DNA of 64,000 nt from contig JAPOSC010000004.1 in NCBI GenBank assembly GCA_026709935.1, positions 124,789 through 188,788 on the forward strand, read 5' to 3'. The position numbers and the translations under genes are program-made. The notes below the pieces were generated by a model. The model was not told where the DNA came from. It was given only the letters and a program-made list of their open reading frames with translations, and made no database searches. This document shows positions 27,535 to 37,600 of the stretch, piece by piece. This DNA comes from Thiotrichales bacterium. Lineage in GTDB: Bacteria; Pseudomonadota; Gammaproteobacteria; HK1. The number at the start of each line of letters is the position of its first letter. Position 1 is the stretch's first letter.

Positions 27535-30032
27535 GCTTCGTTTCCATCGGCATCGTCTCCGATGTCGGATTCACGAGAGACGGCTGCGTCCCACAGGGCA
27601 CGCGATTCGACGACGGCATGGGTTCGTCCGGAACGTTGTCGGCCCGAAAGGCGGGTTCTCCTTGGGCCACGGACTCCGGGGGGCGATGCGGTCGGGTCGG
27701 TCCCGGCGCGGGACTCTTCGGTGGCGCGTTCGGCGTTGAGGGCGAGGAGCCGGGCAAGGACTTCGTCCCGGATCTCGTCGGGCCAGCGGTAGCGCCAGGG
27801 TTTCTTCCGGGTGCCCCATGTTTCCTCGTCGATCGCGTAGTCGAGGAGGAATTCGCAGTCGGTGGGGATGTCGGTCCAGCCGTAGGCGTCGAGGACGGCG
27901 CGATCCATGGCGACGTGCAGTTCGCGGAGCCTGGTGATTTCAGGGTCGGTTTCGTCGGGGTCGTGGAAGCGGTTGTAGGTTCTGGTCATGCCCTCGTCGT
28001 GCCGGACCATGAGATCCGCCCGGTAGCCATAGTAGTCGGCGCCGACGCGTTCGAGATCGGGATGGGTGTGCCAGTCATCGGGAAACGGGAACGTCTCGAA
28101 GCAGTCGGAGGGGGTGTAGCGGAGATCGTCCTTCATCGACGATCCGAGGAATCGCGCCCATATTTCGTGGGGGCGGGATTGGAGGGTGCAGAGGGCGGCG
28201 TGGGTTTCGAAGGGGAAGATGACGAGTTGTTCGCTGTACGCCATGCCGGTGGGAAGGAAAGCAAACGCAGCACTCTGGCCAACGCGGGAAATCACCAACA
28301 CACGATCGATTTCGGTAATGTCAGCGTGCAATCCTTGACGATAGGCCAAGAAACGCCACCATCTCAGTGAGGCATCGCGGTTTATATTGTTCTTTTGAGG
28401 AAGCGCAAGCCGCTGTGGTTTCACCCTCTGCTCAACGATGGCCAGAAGCTCCGACCAATCTGCTGCCACCGGTCCCGGATAGTCCACCGGCACGACGCCA
28501 CCTCGCAGCCACTCACGACGCCGGTTTTCCTCCGCCTCCGCCCACAGTTCCCCCAACTCCTCCCGCCGCAACGGCCAGTCCCGGAAGTTGATGACGTACC
28601 GGTGGTGGGCATGGGTCGGGCTCGTGTTCACCTCCTCACCGCCGATGTAGGGAAAGATCACATCTTGGTTGCTGGGATCTTCTGCGATGAGCTGGTGCAT
28701 CTCGGCGAGCGGCGATGCGACGCCCTTCTTGTCGGTGTCGTCGAACGTGAAGCCCATCCCCAGAACGATGCTGCCCTGAAAGCTCTTGCCCGCATTCGCC
28801 TCGAGCCGCGCCGGATCGTCGTGCCCGCCCCGGTGGAAGAGAAACGCGGTAATCGTGTCCACCGCCTCCCCATCAAGGCGCTTCACCCCCGGAAAGCGCC
28901 CCTTGTGTACATGCAGCACGCTCACCACCACCGCCGCGAGACCCGGCCACTTCACACGCCGTTGCGCCCCGTAGATCTCCCCGCCGTTCTTGCAGATCCA
29001 CCGCAGCCCCGTCGAACGTGTATCTCCTTGCGCGATGGTGTTGGTCGCGATCAGCCCGGCCGTGCCGCCGGTGCGCAGCAGTCCGAATGCACGGCGGAAG
29101 AAGTGGGCAACAAGGTCGGCGTTGCCGTGGCTCTCCTCGTGCATCTGCTTGAGCCAATCCGGATAGCCGGCGACGTTTGCAGCCGCGACGGTGTTCTTGC
29201 CGGCGAACGGCGGATTCCCCACCACCGCATCGAACCCCGGGTTCTCCCGTTCGAACACCTCCGGGAACTCGATCTCCCAGTGGAACGGCGCGAGCGGTGG
29301 CTCCTTGCGTCGCAGGTCCTCCAACCAGCCCACGTAGCTGCGCATCTCGCCGCGCTGCACCGCATCCCCGAACTGTCGGCGAAAGTCCTCGCGCTGCTTA
29401 GGCTTCGCTCCCTCGAAGAATGTGGCCAGCGCCAAATCGCCGAGCAGACGCACATTGCCGGTCTCGCGATCCGCATCGTCGTAGAGCTGGCGCAGTTCCA
29501 GCTCCGACACGGAGTCGTCCGCCTCCCGGATGCGTCGGCGCAGTTCCCGCGCCCTTGCCAACTGCTCGCGCGCCCGCATCGCCTCGAATCCGGCCTGGAA
29601 CGGCTGGGCGTCGTCCTTCCAGTGGAACGCTTCGAGTTGCCGTCGCGAGAGCCCGACCAGAGCGTCTCCGGGACGCAGCGCATGATCCAGGAAGGTGAGA
29701 GGGTGGTCCCTGGCCAGGGTAACGAGCCAGAGCGAGAGCTTGGCGAGGTCGACCGCCTTGGGGTTGCGGTCCACGCCGTAGAGGCAGCGTTGCGCGACCT
29801 GGCGGCGGGCGAAGACGATCTCGTTCTCATCCGGCGGAATCTCGGGCACCGCGTCGTGCGCCTGCCACGCCTCCACCAGCGCATCCCCGAGCTGGCGGCA
29901 GGCTTCGACCAGGAAGGCGCCGGAGCCCATGGCGGGGTCGCACACCTTGAGGTCGAGTATCTGCTCGGGGTGGGGCGGCCCGCCCGCTTCGGTGCGCAGG
30001 CGGTCGAAGATCGGCGTGAGCGCGGTGCGCAC
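27531..30032 (-). CDS. drmMI: DISARM methyltransferase DrmMI, C-terminal part (after in-frame TAG)
   Basis: This holds the catalytic half. SAM-binding motif I DPAMGSGAFL is near residues 33-42 and the adenine methyltransferase motif IV NPPF follows (VVGNPPFAGKN). The frame is open from 30086, directly after the TAG at 30087, and reads RRRSGSHYTPRELT before the GTG used here at 30032. It is in the same frame as the upstream part, so the two halves are one gene with one stop codon between them. DrmMI marks host DNA so DISARM spares it. If translation restarts at 30032, the YTP region just before would be lost. The C-terminal 60 residues are Arg/Ser-rich. Confidence 0.85.
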   Translation of the reverse strand: MRTALTPIFDRLRTEAGGPPHPEQILDLKVCDPAMGSGAFLVEACRQLGDALVEAWQAHDAVPEIPPDENEIVFARRQVAQRCLYGVDRNPKAVDLAKLSLWLVTLARDHPLTFLDHALRPGDALVGLSRRQLEAFHWKDDAQPFQAGFEAMRAREQLARARELRRRIREADDSVSELELRQLYDDADRETGNVRLLGDLALATFFEGAKPKQREDFRRQFGDAVQRGEMRSYVGWLEDLRRKEPPLAPFHWEIEFPEVFERENPGFDAVVGNPPFAGKNTVAAANVAGYPDWLKQMHEESHGNADLVAHFFRRAFGLLRTGGTAGLIATNTIAQGDTRSTGLRWICKNGGEIYGAQRRVKWPGLAAVVVSVLHVHKGRFPGVKRLDGEAVDTITAFLFHRGGHDDPARLEANAGKSFQGSIVLGMGFTFDDTDKKGVASPLAEMHQLIAEDPSNQDVIFPYIGGEEVNTSPTHAHHRYVINFRDWPLRREELGELWAEAEENRRREWLRGGVVPVDYPGPVAADWSELLAIVEQRVKPQRLALPQKNNINRDASLRWWRFLAYRQGLHADITEIDRVLVISRVGQSAAFAFLPTGMAYSEQLVIFPFETHAALCTLQSRPHEIWARFLGSSMKDDLRYTPSDCFETFPFPDDWHTHPDLERVGADYYGYRADLMVRHDEGMTRTYNRFHDPDETDPEITRLRELHVAMDRAVLDAYGWTDIPTDCEFLLDYAIDEETWGTRKKPWRYRWPDEIRDEVLARLLALNAERATEESRAGTDPTASPPGVRGPRRTRLSGRQRSGRTHAVVESRALWDAAVSRESDIGDDADGNEA

Positions 30033-30086
30033 GATCGGCTCGGTGAGTTCACGGGGGGTGTAGTGCGAGCCGGACCGGCGTCGCTC

Positions 30087-31853
30087 CTAGCTCGGCTGCA
30101 GCACCATCGCACCCCTGGGCACGAGGTCCGGGGTCGCATTCCGATCGACGACGGGATCGAGGGCGGCGTGCAGCGCTTCGATGCTGTCGGCGTCGCGCGC
30201 CGCCCGCCTCAGCCGATCCGTCAGCTTGCGATCGGTGCGGTCCTGCAACCGCCTCGCTCGACTGGCGGGCGGCTGGTCGAACAGCGCATTCAGGTCGACC
30301 GCGGCCGGAGCGCCCTGCTTCTTCGCCGCCTTGATGGCGACGGTGAGACCCATGGCCGTCTCCAGGCGGAAGCCCATCATCGTCTCGTAGACGGAGCCGA
30401 CATGCTCGACGTCCAGGGCCCGGTAGGAGATGCGTTCGCCGTCGAGCACGATGAGCTTCTCCAGCACCCGGTAGATGGTGCCGTCGGGGACGAGGGGCGG
30501 ATCGATGCGCTCGTCGATCTGGCGCGCGCCACCCTCGCCGCGGCCTTCGAGGAACCGGTACCGGTCGGGGTCGAAGAGGGCGCCGTGACGCGGGGGGAGC
30601 CGCATCGCGCCCGCCCCGGCGCCGTCGTGCACCATGCGGAACAGGGCGAGGAGCTGGGCGTATCCGCCGAAGCGCTGATCCATGGTGTCCGGGTGGAGCG
30701 CCGCGTCTTCGCGCAGCCGCTCGTGGAGCCCGGCGAGCGAGTAGGCGCCGAGGAAGGTCTCGTCCTGCGGCAGCATGTCCCGCTCCTCGGCGTAGAGCAG
30801 GAACACGAGCCGCAGCACCACGGTAAGCAGCCCGCGGTAGACCTCGTCGGGGTTCTCCGCGAGCGGTTCGCGCAGAAGCGTCCCCCGGGAGGTGTCATGC
30901 GCGGCCTGGAATCCGCGCAGCAACTCGTAGAGCGCGTGCAGGACCTGCTCGGCGAGGTGCTCGCTCACCTCGTTCTGGTACTTGCGGCTGTCCTCGAGCA
31001 GGGCGGCGAGGCGTTTCTCGCGCGGCACGCTCAGGAGCCGAGTCTGGCCGAGGAGCAGGCGCATGGCGGTCGAGATCGGCCGCCCCGCGGTGGGCAACAT
31101 GTCAGCGACGCGAAAGTCGAGCCACCCGGAACTCTCGCCCCGCGGCGCGGAGATGAGACGCAGGGCGGCGCCGTTGAAGAGCAGTCCCGCGGCCACGCCG
31201 GTGTGGCGCAGGAGGCGTTCCATGCGGCCGTGGGGCGAGGCTTCGAGGCCACCGTTTGCCCGTGACCGGCCGCGCGTCACGTGGTCGAAGTTCTCGCCCG
31301 GCTCGCACACGCGTACGAGAAGCTGCCAGGACGAGGCACCGTTCGGGGCGCTGCTTCGCGTTCTGCGTCCGGACCGTCCGCGGATCCGCCCGGATCGGTG
31401 GCGCCGTAAGCCGGCCGCATCCTCTCGCACCGCGGAGGCTGGTCGTTGCGAGGAAACCGGCGGTCTCGCGGCGGAACGTCGTACCGGTTCCACCCGGACC
31501 GCAAAATCCGGGCGCAGAACCTCGCCTCCGTCGGGAAGCACCGTTTCCAGTTCGGCCGGAATCGGAGCCTCCTCCGTGCCCGCGTAGCCGGCCGGCGAGA
31601 AATTCCACCCCAGCACCGAGCGTGCGAACGAGCGAAAGTCCGTCAATCGGGGCTCGGCGTCCGGGACGCCTTCCGCTGCATCGCGTCCCCGATCCTCCAC
31701 GCACCCGCGGAGCAACTGCTGGCCTTCGGCGTCGCGCCGATTCAGCAGCGCGCCCGCCTTGACGAGGGCCGGGGCGGAGACGACCAGTCCGGTGGGATGG
31801 ACGAATCCGAGCCACTCCAGGTGGGCGGCGATTTGCGGATCGAGTCGGGCCAT
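30087..31853 (-). CDS. drmMI: DISARM methyltransferase DrmMI, N-terminal part (ends at in-frame TAG)
   Basis: The 588-residue frame holds the N-terminal region of the large Eco57I-like methyltransferase: HLEWLGFVHPTGLVVS, then WQLLVRVCEPGE, then a helical region with LLYAEERDMLPQ and YETMMGFRLE. It ends GAMVLQPS followed by TAG; the next codons continue ERRRSGSHYTPRELT in the same frame. A GAG-to-TAG change would explain the stop. Without readthrough it has no SAM or catalytic motif and would be non-functional alone. The 5' end lies 3 bases after the VapC-like gene stop. Confidence 0.82.
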   Translation of the reverse strand: MARLDPQIAAHLEWLGFVHPTGLVVSAPALVKAGALLNRRDAEGQQLLRGCVEDRGRDAAEGVPDAEPRLTDFRSFARSVLGWNFSPAGYAGTEEAPIPAELETVLPDGGEVLRPDFAVRVEPVRRSAARPPVSSQRPASAVREDAAGLRRHRSGRIRGRSGRRTRSSAPNGASSWQLLVRVCEPGENFDHVTRGRSRANGGLEASPHGRMERLLRHTGVAAGLLFNGAALRLISAPRGESSGWLDFRVADMLPTAGRPISTAMRLLLGQTRLLSVPREKRLAALLEDSRKYQNEVSEHLAEQVLHALYELLRGFQAAHDTSRGTLLREPLAENPDEVYRGLLTVVLRLVFLLYAEERDMLPQDETFLGAYSLAGLHERLREDAALHPDTMDQRFGGYAQLLALFRMVHDGAGAGAMRLPPRHGALFDPDRYRFLEGRGEGGARQIDERIDPPLVPDGTIYRVLEKLIVLDGERISYRALDVEHVGSVYETMMGFRLETAMGLTVAIKAAKKQGAPAAVDLNALFDQPPASRARRLQDRTDRKLTDRLRRAARDADSIEALHAALDPVVDRNATPDLVPRGAMVLQPS

Positions 31854-31856
31854 CGT

Positions 31857-32282
31857 CTACGCCGGGGTGAGCAGGGGGATCACCCGCCGCCGCGCCTGCC
31901 GATAAATGTGGAAGTCGGAATCGAGGGTCATGATCGATGCGTGGTCCGTCCGTTCGACAAGCCTGACCAGGCAGGCGTCGGCGAACGACATCGGGACATC
32001 GTGGTAGCGACGCATCAGCCGGCCGATTGCGGCCGCGTCATCACTGGAATTCAGGAGCCGAACGATGCGCAGCACGCCGCGTTCGACGAACCTCACCGGA
32101 AGACTGGGGTCCGCGCCGCTACGTTGCAGCAGAAATGATGCTTCCGAAAGCACGGCCTCGCAGGTAAGCAGAGGTGCCGCCAGCATGTCGAACTGTCGCC
32201 GAGCCCAGTCGTGGTGCGCCTCGTCCGCATCGAGCAGCGCGACGATAGGACCCGTATCAACGACGACGGTCGGCAATGCCAC
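31857..32282 (-). CDS. VapC-like PIN-domain toxin
   Basis: The 141-residue PIN protein starts (GTG at 32282) with VALPTVVVDTGPIVALLDADEAHHDWA. The acidic site is formed by D in VVVDTG, E in CEAVLSE, and the D pair in SFADACLVRL and LTLDSDF, the usual PIN order. VapC toxins are RNases that cut tRNA or rRNA. The gene overlaps the antitoxin 3' end by 26 bases, as is typical of vapBC operons. It sits directly before drmMI on the same strand. Confidence 0.82.
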   Translation of the reverse strand: MALPTVVVDTGPIVALLDADEAHHDWARRQFDMLAAPLLTCEAVLSEASFLLQRSGADPSLPVRFVERGVLRIVRLLNSSDDAAAIGRLMRRYHDVPMSFADACLVRLVERTDHASIMTLDSDFHIYRQARRRVIPLLTPA

Positions 32283-32535
32283 GATGCGCGTCCTGGTAGA
32301 CGGCCTCGTCGAGCAGATGCCGATTCGTCGCCAGATCCGGGCGTCCGCTGCGGACCGCACCAACGAGATCGCCTGCCAGTCCGGCACAGCTCGGCGGCGC
32401 AGCATCCGCGTCGCGGGTCAACGCTCTCTCGATGATCTCTCGCACTAGGGAAGATCGGGTCACGTTGCGTCGCCGCGCCTCGCTCGTGAGCGTGGCGTGG
32501 AGTTCGGTCGGCAGCTTGACGGTGAGGATTTTCAT
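32257..32535 (-). CDS. Ribbon-helix-helix (CopG-type) antitoxin
   Basis: The 92-residue protein starts MKILTVKLPTELHATLTSEA, a ribbon-helix-helix strand and first helix, followed by TRSSLVREIIERAL. This fold is common in VapB- and CopG-type antitoxins that bind and repress their own promoter. The remainder is a flexible tail that would bind the toxin. It overlaps the PIN toxin gene by 26 bases. The ATG at 32535 lacks a good ribosome-binding site. The 258-base gap upstream (32536-32793) holds only divergent promoter space. Confidence 0.8.
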   Translation of the reverse strand: MKILTVKLPTELHATLTSEARRRNVTRSSLVREIIERALTRDADAAPPSCAGLAGDLVGAVRSGRPDLATNRHLLDEAVYQDAHRGIADRRR

Positions 32536-32793
32536 GGGAGGATGGTAATACGTTCGGTTGCAGATCGCTATACAAAAATCAGTCTCGATACGCCAGTCAT
32601 CTCGTGAGACCACCCGAACCGGAGCGAGTTGGAGTCGCCCTGGATTCCGCTCCAGAAATCCGCCCTTGCGTCGTACCGGTGCTGGAGCGTGCTCACCCTT
32701 GGCGCTGAGCGTCCCGCGATCGCTCCCGATGCCGTGGATGGTGATTTGCCATAACATGGCAGAGTCGGTAGTCAGCAACGGACGAGGAACGGG

Positions 32794-33903
32794 ATGCTAC
32801 AGACGCTTGCAATTCGCGGATTCCGTGCGTTCGAGTCGTACCGGTTGACCGATTTGGCCAGAGTGAACCTCGTGGTCGGCCGGAACAACTGCGGGAAGAC
32901 ATCGGTTCTCGAGGCCATTGAGCTCCTCGTCTCCGGGGGGCATCCCGCCGTCTTCTACGACTCGGCCCGACGACGTGGTGAGATGGGTGTGCCGTACGCT
33001 CGCCGAGTACGCGAGCGCCCGACCGATGTTTCGCATGTCTTCTTCGGCCATAAATTCGACCTCGGCACGCATTTCGAACTGTCTTCGGACGGCGGCAAGT
33101 ACACGTTGTCGGTCAGGGTGCAGTCGCTGGACGAGGTCGGCGAAGACTCCGAGTACTGGGACCGGAGAAGAAAGCAGTGGCTACAACGAGGGTTGTTCGA
33201 CCAAGATGAAGAAGCTGTGCCAGTGCTCGGTCTGAGCATTGATGGAAGGCCGTCGGGGAGGCAGGTGGACTTGCCCGTCATGGACGACGGTACCGTACTG
33301 TTCGAGCCTTACCCTCGCTCGATACGCAATGGGGCGTACGGAACACCGGTTCACTTTCTGACGTTGGACTCATTCGATCCAGCCTCCATGGGGGGAATGT
33401 GGGACACGGTCCTGGCCGAGGGCCGCGAGGCAGAGATCGTCGATGACATGCGGCTTCTCGAACCCGATCTCGATTCAATCCATTTCTTGACGAGCGGCAG
33501 GTTAAGTAGCGGCATTCTCGTCGGTCTCCGCCATGGGGGTCGCCGACTGCCAATCGGCACGTATGGCGACGGTATGCGGCGCCTGCTGGCGCTCAGGCTT
33601 TCCTTTGTCGGAACGGCAAACGGCTTCCTCTTGATCGACGAGATCGATACGGGCCTGCATTGGACGATCATGGAAGAGATGTGGCAGTTCGTGGTTGAAG
33701 TGGCGCGAAAGTCGAATGTTCAGATCTTCGCGACCACGCATAGCTACGACTGTATCCAGGGGCTCGGTTCGTTGATCAAGTCCCGACCTGATCTCAAGGA
33801 AGAAGTGTCCATCCAAAAGGTGGATACGTCACTGAAGCAGGCAGTGTGTCTCCGAAGCGATCAGATCAGGATCGCTATGGAGCAGGACATCGAGGTCCGC
33901 TGA
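32794..33903 (+). CDS. AAA ATPase (OLD/ABC-like) of a two-gene ATPase-TOPRIM module
   Basis: In this 369-residue protein, Walker A GRNNCGKTSVLEAI is at about 29-42. Walker B LLIDEIDTGLHW and the switch-like ATTHSYDC lie in the C-terminal part, with a signature-like GDGMRRLLAL before them. This is the SMC/Rad50-like ATPase fold of the OLD family. It overlaps the next gene by one base (TGATG), which encodes a TOPRIM protein, so the pair resembles an OLD nuclease split into ATPase and TOPRIM chains. Its strand is opposite to the drm genes that flank it. A defence role is likely from context but unproven. Confidence 0.8.
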   Translation: MLQTLAIRGFRAFESYRLTDLARVNLVVGRNNCGKTSVLEAIELLVSGGHPAVFYDSARRRGEMGVPYARRVRERPTDVSHVFFGHKFDLGTHFELSSDGGKYTLSVRVQSLDEVGEDSEYWDRRRKQWLQRGLFDQDEEAVPVLGLSIDGRPSGRQVDLPVMDDGTVLFEPYPRSIRNGAYGTPVHFLTLDSFDPASMGGMWDTVLAEGREAEIVDDMRLLEPDLDSIHFLTSGRLSSGILVGLRHGGRRLPIGTYGDGMRRLLALRLSFVGTANGFLLIDEIDTGLHWTIMEEMWQFVVEVARKSNVQIFATTHSYDCIQGLGSLIKSRPDLKEEVSIQKVDTSLKQAVCLRSDQIRIAMEQDIEVR

Positions 33904-34568
33904 TGCCGACTGTCGAACGCTCCACGCTGCACGTCGAAGGCACGGACGATGTCCATGTCGTCAAGCATCTCTTGCTCCGGCACCAAATCGACTGTCCGCT
34001 TGAGAGGGATCCGCGTCCGGGATGCGAATTCGCCCCGAATGCTCCCGAAATACGAGGAGCCGGCGACCGGAATAAGGTACTCGACAGGATCGAGCCGGCC
34101 GTTCGTTTGAGTAACGGCCGGTCAGTGGGGTTCGTTCTGGACGCGGATGCGGAACCCCAAGATCGATGGCGCGCTGTTTGCGGCCGACTTCAAGGGTTCG
34201 GACTCGATCTGCCGGATCGGATTCCGCTCGGTGGGTTTGTTCACGACGTCGCGGAATTCGGAGCGCGGCTCGGCGTCTGGCTAATGCCGGACAATCAACG
34301 AGAAGGCGCTGTGGAGCAATTCCTGGCGGATCTCGTCGACGACAATGACACTCTGTTCCCGATCGCCACAAGATCCACGGAGGAGGCCGTGGAAAGTGGC
34401 GCCGAGTTTCCCGAAGTCGATCGCGAGAAGGCTGTTCTACACACATGGCTTGCGTGGCGGAAAGAACCTGGACGTCCCTACGGCACAGCCATCAAGGCGC
34501 GATATTTTCGCGACGACAGCCCCTCCGCCCTGGCTTTCGTCGACTGGTACAAGCGCGTTTTCCCGTAA
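33903..34568 (+). CDS. TOPRIM-domain protein (DUF3226-like), partner of the AAA ATPase
   Basis: The 221-residue protein starts at the ATG in the TGATG overlap (33903). HVEGTDDVHVV at 10-20 supplies the TOPRIM glutamate (E12) and FVLDADAE at 77-84 supplies the DxD pair (D80, D82). These form a metal site for phosphoryl transfer on nucleic acid. The arrangement resembles other split ATPase plus TOPRIM defence pairs such as PARIS, though the TOPRIM family here looks like DUF3226. It ends 40 bases from the converging drmD stop. Confidence 0.78.
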   Translation: MPTVERSTLHVEGTDDVHVVKHLLLRHQIDCPLERDPRPGCEFAPNAPEIRGAGDRNKVLDRIEPAVRLSNGRSVGFVLDADAEPQDRWRAVCGRLQGFGLDLPDRIPLGGFVHDVAEFGARLGVWLMPDNQREGAVEQFLADLVDDNDTLFPIATRSTEEAVESGAEFPEVDREKAVLHTWLAWRKEPGRPYGTAIKARYFRDDSPSALAFVDWYKRVFP

Positions 34569-34607
34569 CGACTGGCGAGCGATTCGACTACCGCTCCTAC
34601 CCCACCC

Positions 34608-37600
34608 TCAATTCGACTCCGGCCACAGATACACGAGCCCCACCGGTTCCACCCGCGTCCGCTGGATGTCGTAGAAGCGCCGGATGCGCTCCGGCTCCTG
34701 CTCGATGTCCGCGTCGAATTGCTCAAGGCGCCGTTCCCAGTGACGCATGTTGGCTTCGAGCTGCTGCCGTGCGTCCCGGTCGTCGCCGAAATCCATGGCG
34801 ATCTGCCTGAATTCACGCCGGTGCCTCTCGATCTCCACCATCACCCGGCCACGCTGCCGCTCCAGCGTCTCGTGGAGCAGTTTCGATTCGCGCTCACCGC
34901 GTTCGATCAGCGCTTCGGCCGCGGCGTGGGCGGACTCCTTCGCCCGTGGTTCGAGGTAGCGCAGCAACTCTTCGATGTCGCGCGGAGCGGCGTCCAGCAG
35001 CCGGCGCTGCACGACCTCGTCGGGGGCTGAACCACCGCCGCCCAGCGACTCTTCGAGCAATGCCAGCGAGCGTGTCTCCGCCTCGCGGGCATAGGCCCGC
35101 AGTGGTTCCCGGCGAAGCGCGGGTTCGGTCCACCGGGCGGTGATCGGCACCAGCTCTTCGTGCAGGCGTTCGGCGCGACGACCGTAGAGCGAGAGGCGAC
35201 CGAGCAGCACCACTCGCGGAACCGAGTCCCTTGTCTGCGCGAGGCACGCTCGCGAGAGGTCGTGGTGGATGAACCCCTGAGCGCGGAACCGGGCCAGCAA
35301 CCGTTGCGCGACCCGTTGCTCCAGGTGAAGGTGCACGGTGTCCTCGCTGAGCATCCCGGAATCCTCGAAGATCACCGGCCGAATCGGTGCGTCGCGGCGC
35401 CAGTCCGCGAGCTTCTGGTCGGTCTTGCGAGGCTCGCGCAGCGTATCCAGGGTCGCGGCCCAGCTCGCATCGGTCGCTGCCCGCCGGTCGAGGGCGGGGA
35501 AGGTCCAGATCGTGCGGCCGTCCTCGTCCCGACCCTCTTCGAGTGGTGGTGCGCCCAGCAGCTCGAGGGAGCACGAGAGCGCCTCGCGAAACGGCACGGC
35601 GTCGAACTTCGCCCAGTTCCGGGAGCGCTCGAGAAGCGTCTGACAGCGATCGATCTGGACGAGCAGGTCTTTCCGGCGCTCGCGGGCGGATTCCAGCTCC
35701 TCGCTCGTCGCTCGCTTGCGGCCATCGTCGAGGTCCAGCGCCCGGATGGCGTCTCTGAGCGCATCGGCGTCTTCGTGACGGATGCCGCCGCGGAGCCTGT
35801 GCTCCACGTTGTCGTCGATGACCTTCGACAGGCTACCGAGCTCCCGCCTGATGGTCTCGGTCTTGCGGACGAGCACCTCCAGCACCCGGTCCTCGGCCCG
35901 CTGCGGGAGGACGAAGTAGTGGCAGTTGACCTCCGCGGCCGGCTGGAGCTTGCGGTCGATGCGGCCGTTGCGCTGCTCGATGCGGCCCGGATTCCAGGGC
36001 AGATCGAAGTGGAAGAGGTCGGCGCAGTGGGCCTGGAAGTTCAGGCCCTCCCGGGCGGCGTCGGTGGCGATCAGGATGCGCAGAGGGTCCTTCGCGGGGT
36101 CCGCGTTGAACCGGCGCTGGATCGTCTTGCGCCGGCTCCCGCTCGTCAGGCCGTCGATGACCTCGATACGCTCGTCGGCGCGATCGGTGTCTTCGATGGC
36201 CTGCTCCAGAATGTTCTTCAGGTAACGTTTCGTCCCCTCGCGGTTCTCCGTGAAGATCAGGACGCGACGCAGGTTCCAAGCGGGAGGATCCCCGGCCGGC
36301 GCTTGCCCGAAGGGCGGCAGCTCGGGACATTGATGCTCGCGGATCCAGTCGATGAGCCGGCGGGTCTTGGCGTCCGGACGATGGCGGGACGCCTCGGCCA
36401 CCGCCTGCATACGGTCCAGGAGCAGTTGCTCGTGCGCCCGAAGGGCCGCGACAGCATCGCGAGCAGAGTTGGCTCCGGCGTCCTCTCCGGGGTCCGACGC
36501 GACACCGCGCCCCCACCCGGCTCCCGTCTCGCCGCCGAAGTCCGCTCCGCCATCGCCCGCGGACTGCGTTCCGGCGCCAGGTCGGTGGTCCGCCTCGGTG
36601 GCGGTCAGGGCCTCGATCTGCCGACTCTCCTCCGCTTCACCCTCCTCTCCCGTCCACTCTCCGCGTTCGTCGTCGGCATCCGGCGGCGTCACGAAGAGTG
36701 CGGCATCGCGTTCGCCGATATCCGGCAGTCCGGCGGTGTCCGTTTCCACCGTTCCATCCGCCTTCGCCCAGTGGCGTTCGACCGTCTTGCGGTGTACCGC
36801 CAGGCTGCGTGCGAACGCCTCGATGGACGACAGCAGCCGCTGTTGCAGCCCCACCACCAGCAGGCCCGCCGCGGCTCGAACCTTGTTCGAGGCGTGCTCG
36901 TGCCGGCGTTCCCGAACGGTGCGGTATTCGTCGAGCAGCGTCGAAAGCACCAGTTCCGGGGCGTCCGGTGGCAGACCGTCGATGATCATCGGTTCGACAT
37001 TGCGCCGCGGGAAGCCGCCGCGAACCTCGCGGATGTCCTCCTTGAGCCGGCGCACCATCACATCGTCCAGCACCCCCTTGCCCCGCACCTTGACCCCGCG
37101 CGTGAAACGGTACGGATCGAGCAGTTCCAACAGGGTCGAGAAGCTGTTCGAGTGGCCGTTGTGCGGGGTCGCGGACAGGAACAGGCGGTGCTCGAAACGC
37201 CCGGCCAGGTCGCGGATCGCGCGGGTGAATTTTGTCTCGATCCCGTAGCGCCCTCCGCTCGCGGGGGCGGCGTGATGGGCCTCGTCGAAGATGAGCATGC
37301 TCCCCGGCAGCATCAGCCCCAGCCACTCGCGCAGCGGGTCCGCGTAACCCGGGTCGATCAGGAGGTTGTGCGAAACCAGGAAGCGGCTGTGGGTGCGCCA
37401 GGGGTTGACCCCGAACCCGCGCTCCCGGCGCATGCGCGAGAGATACGCCCGATCCAGAATCTCGAACAGAAGCCCGAAACGGTCTTCCAGCTCCCCCTTC
37501 CACTGCTCCAGCACCGAGGGCGGAGCCGCGACCACAATCGTGTTCACTTTCCGGCGCAGCAGCAACTCGCGGGCGATGAGACCCGCCTCGATGGTCTTGC

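Noticed and set aside
28395-31265. 956-residue plus-strand frame
   Set aside because: Antisense to drmMI. The minus strand carries the SAM and NPPF motifs.
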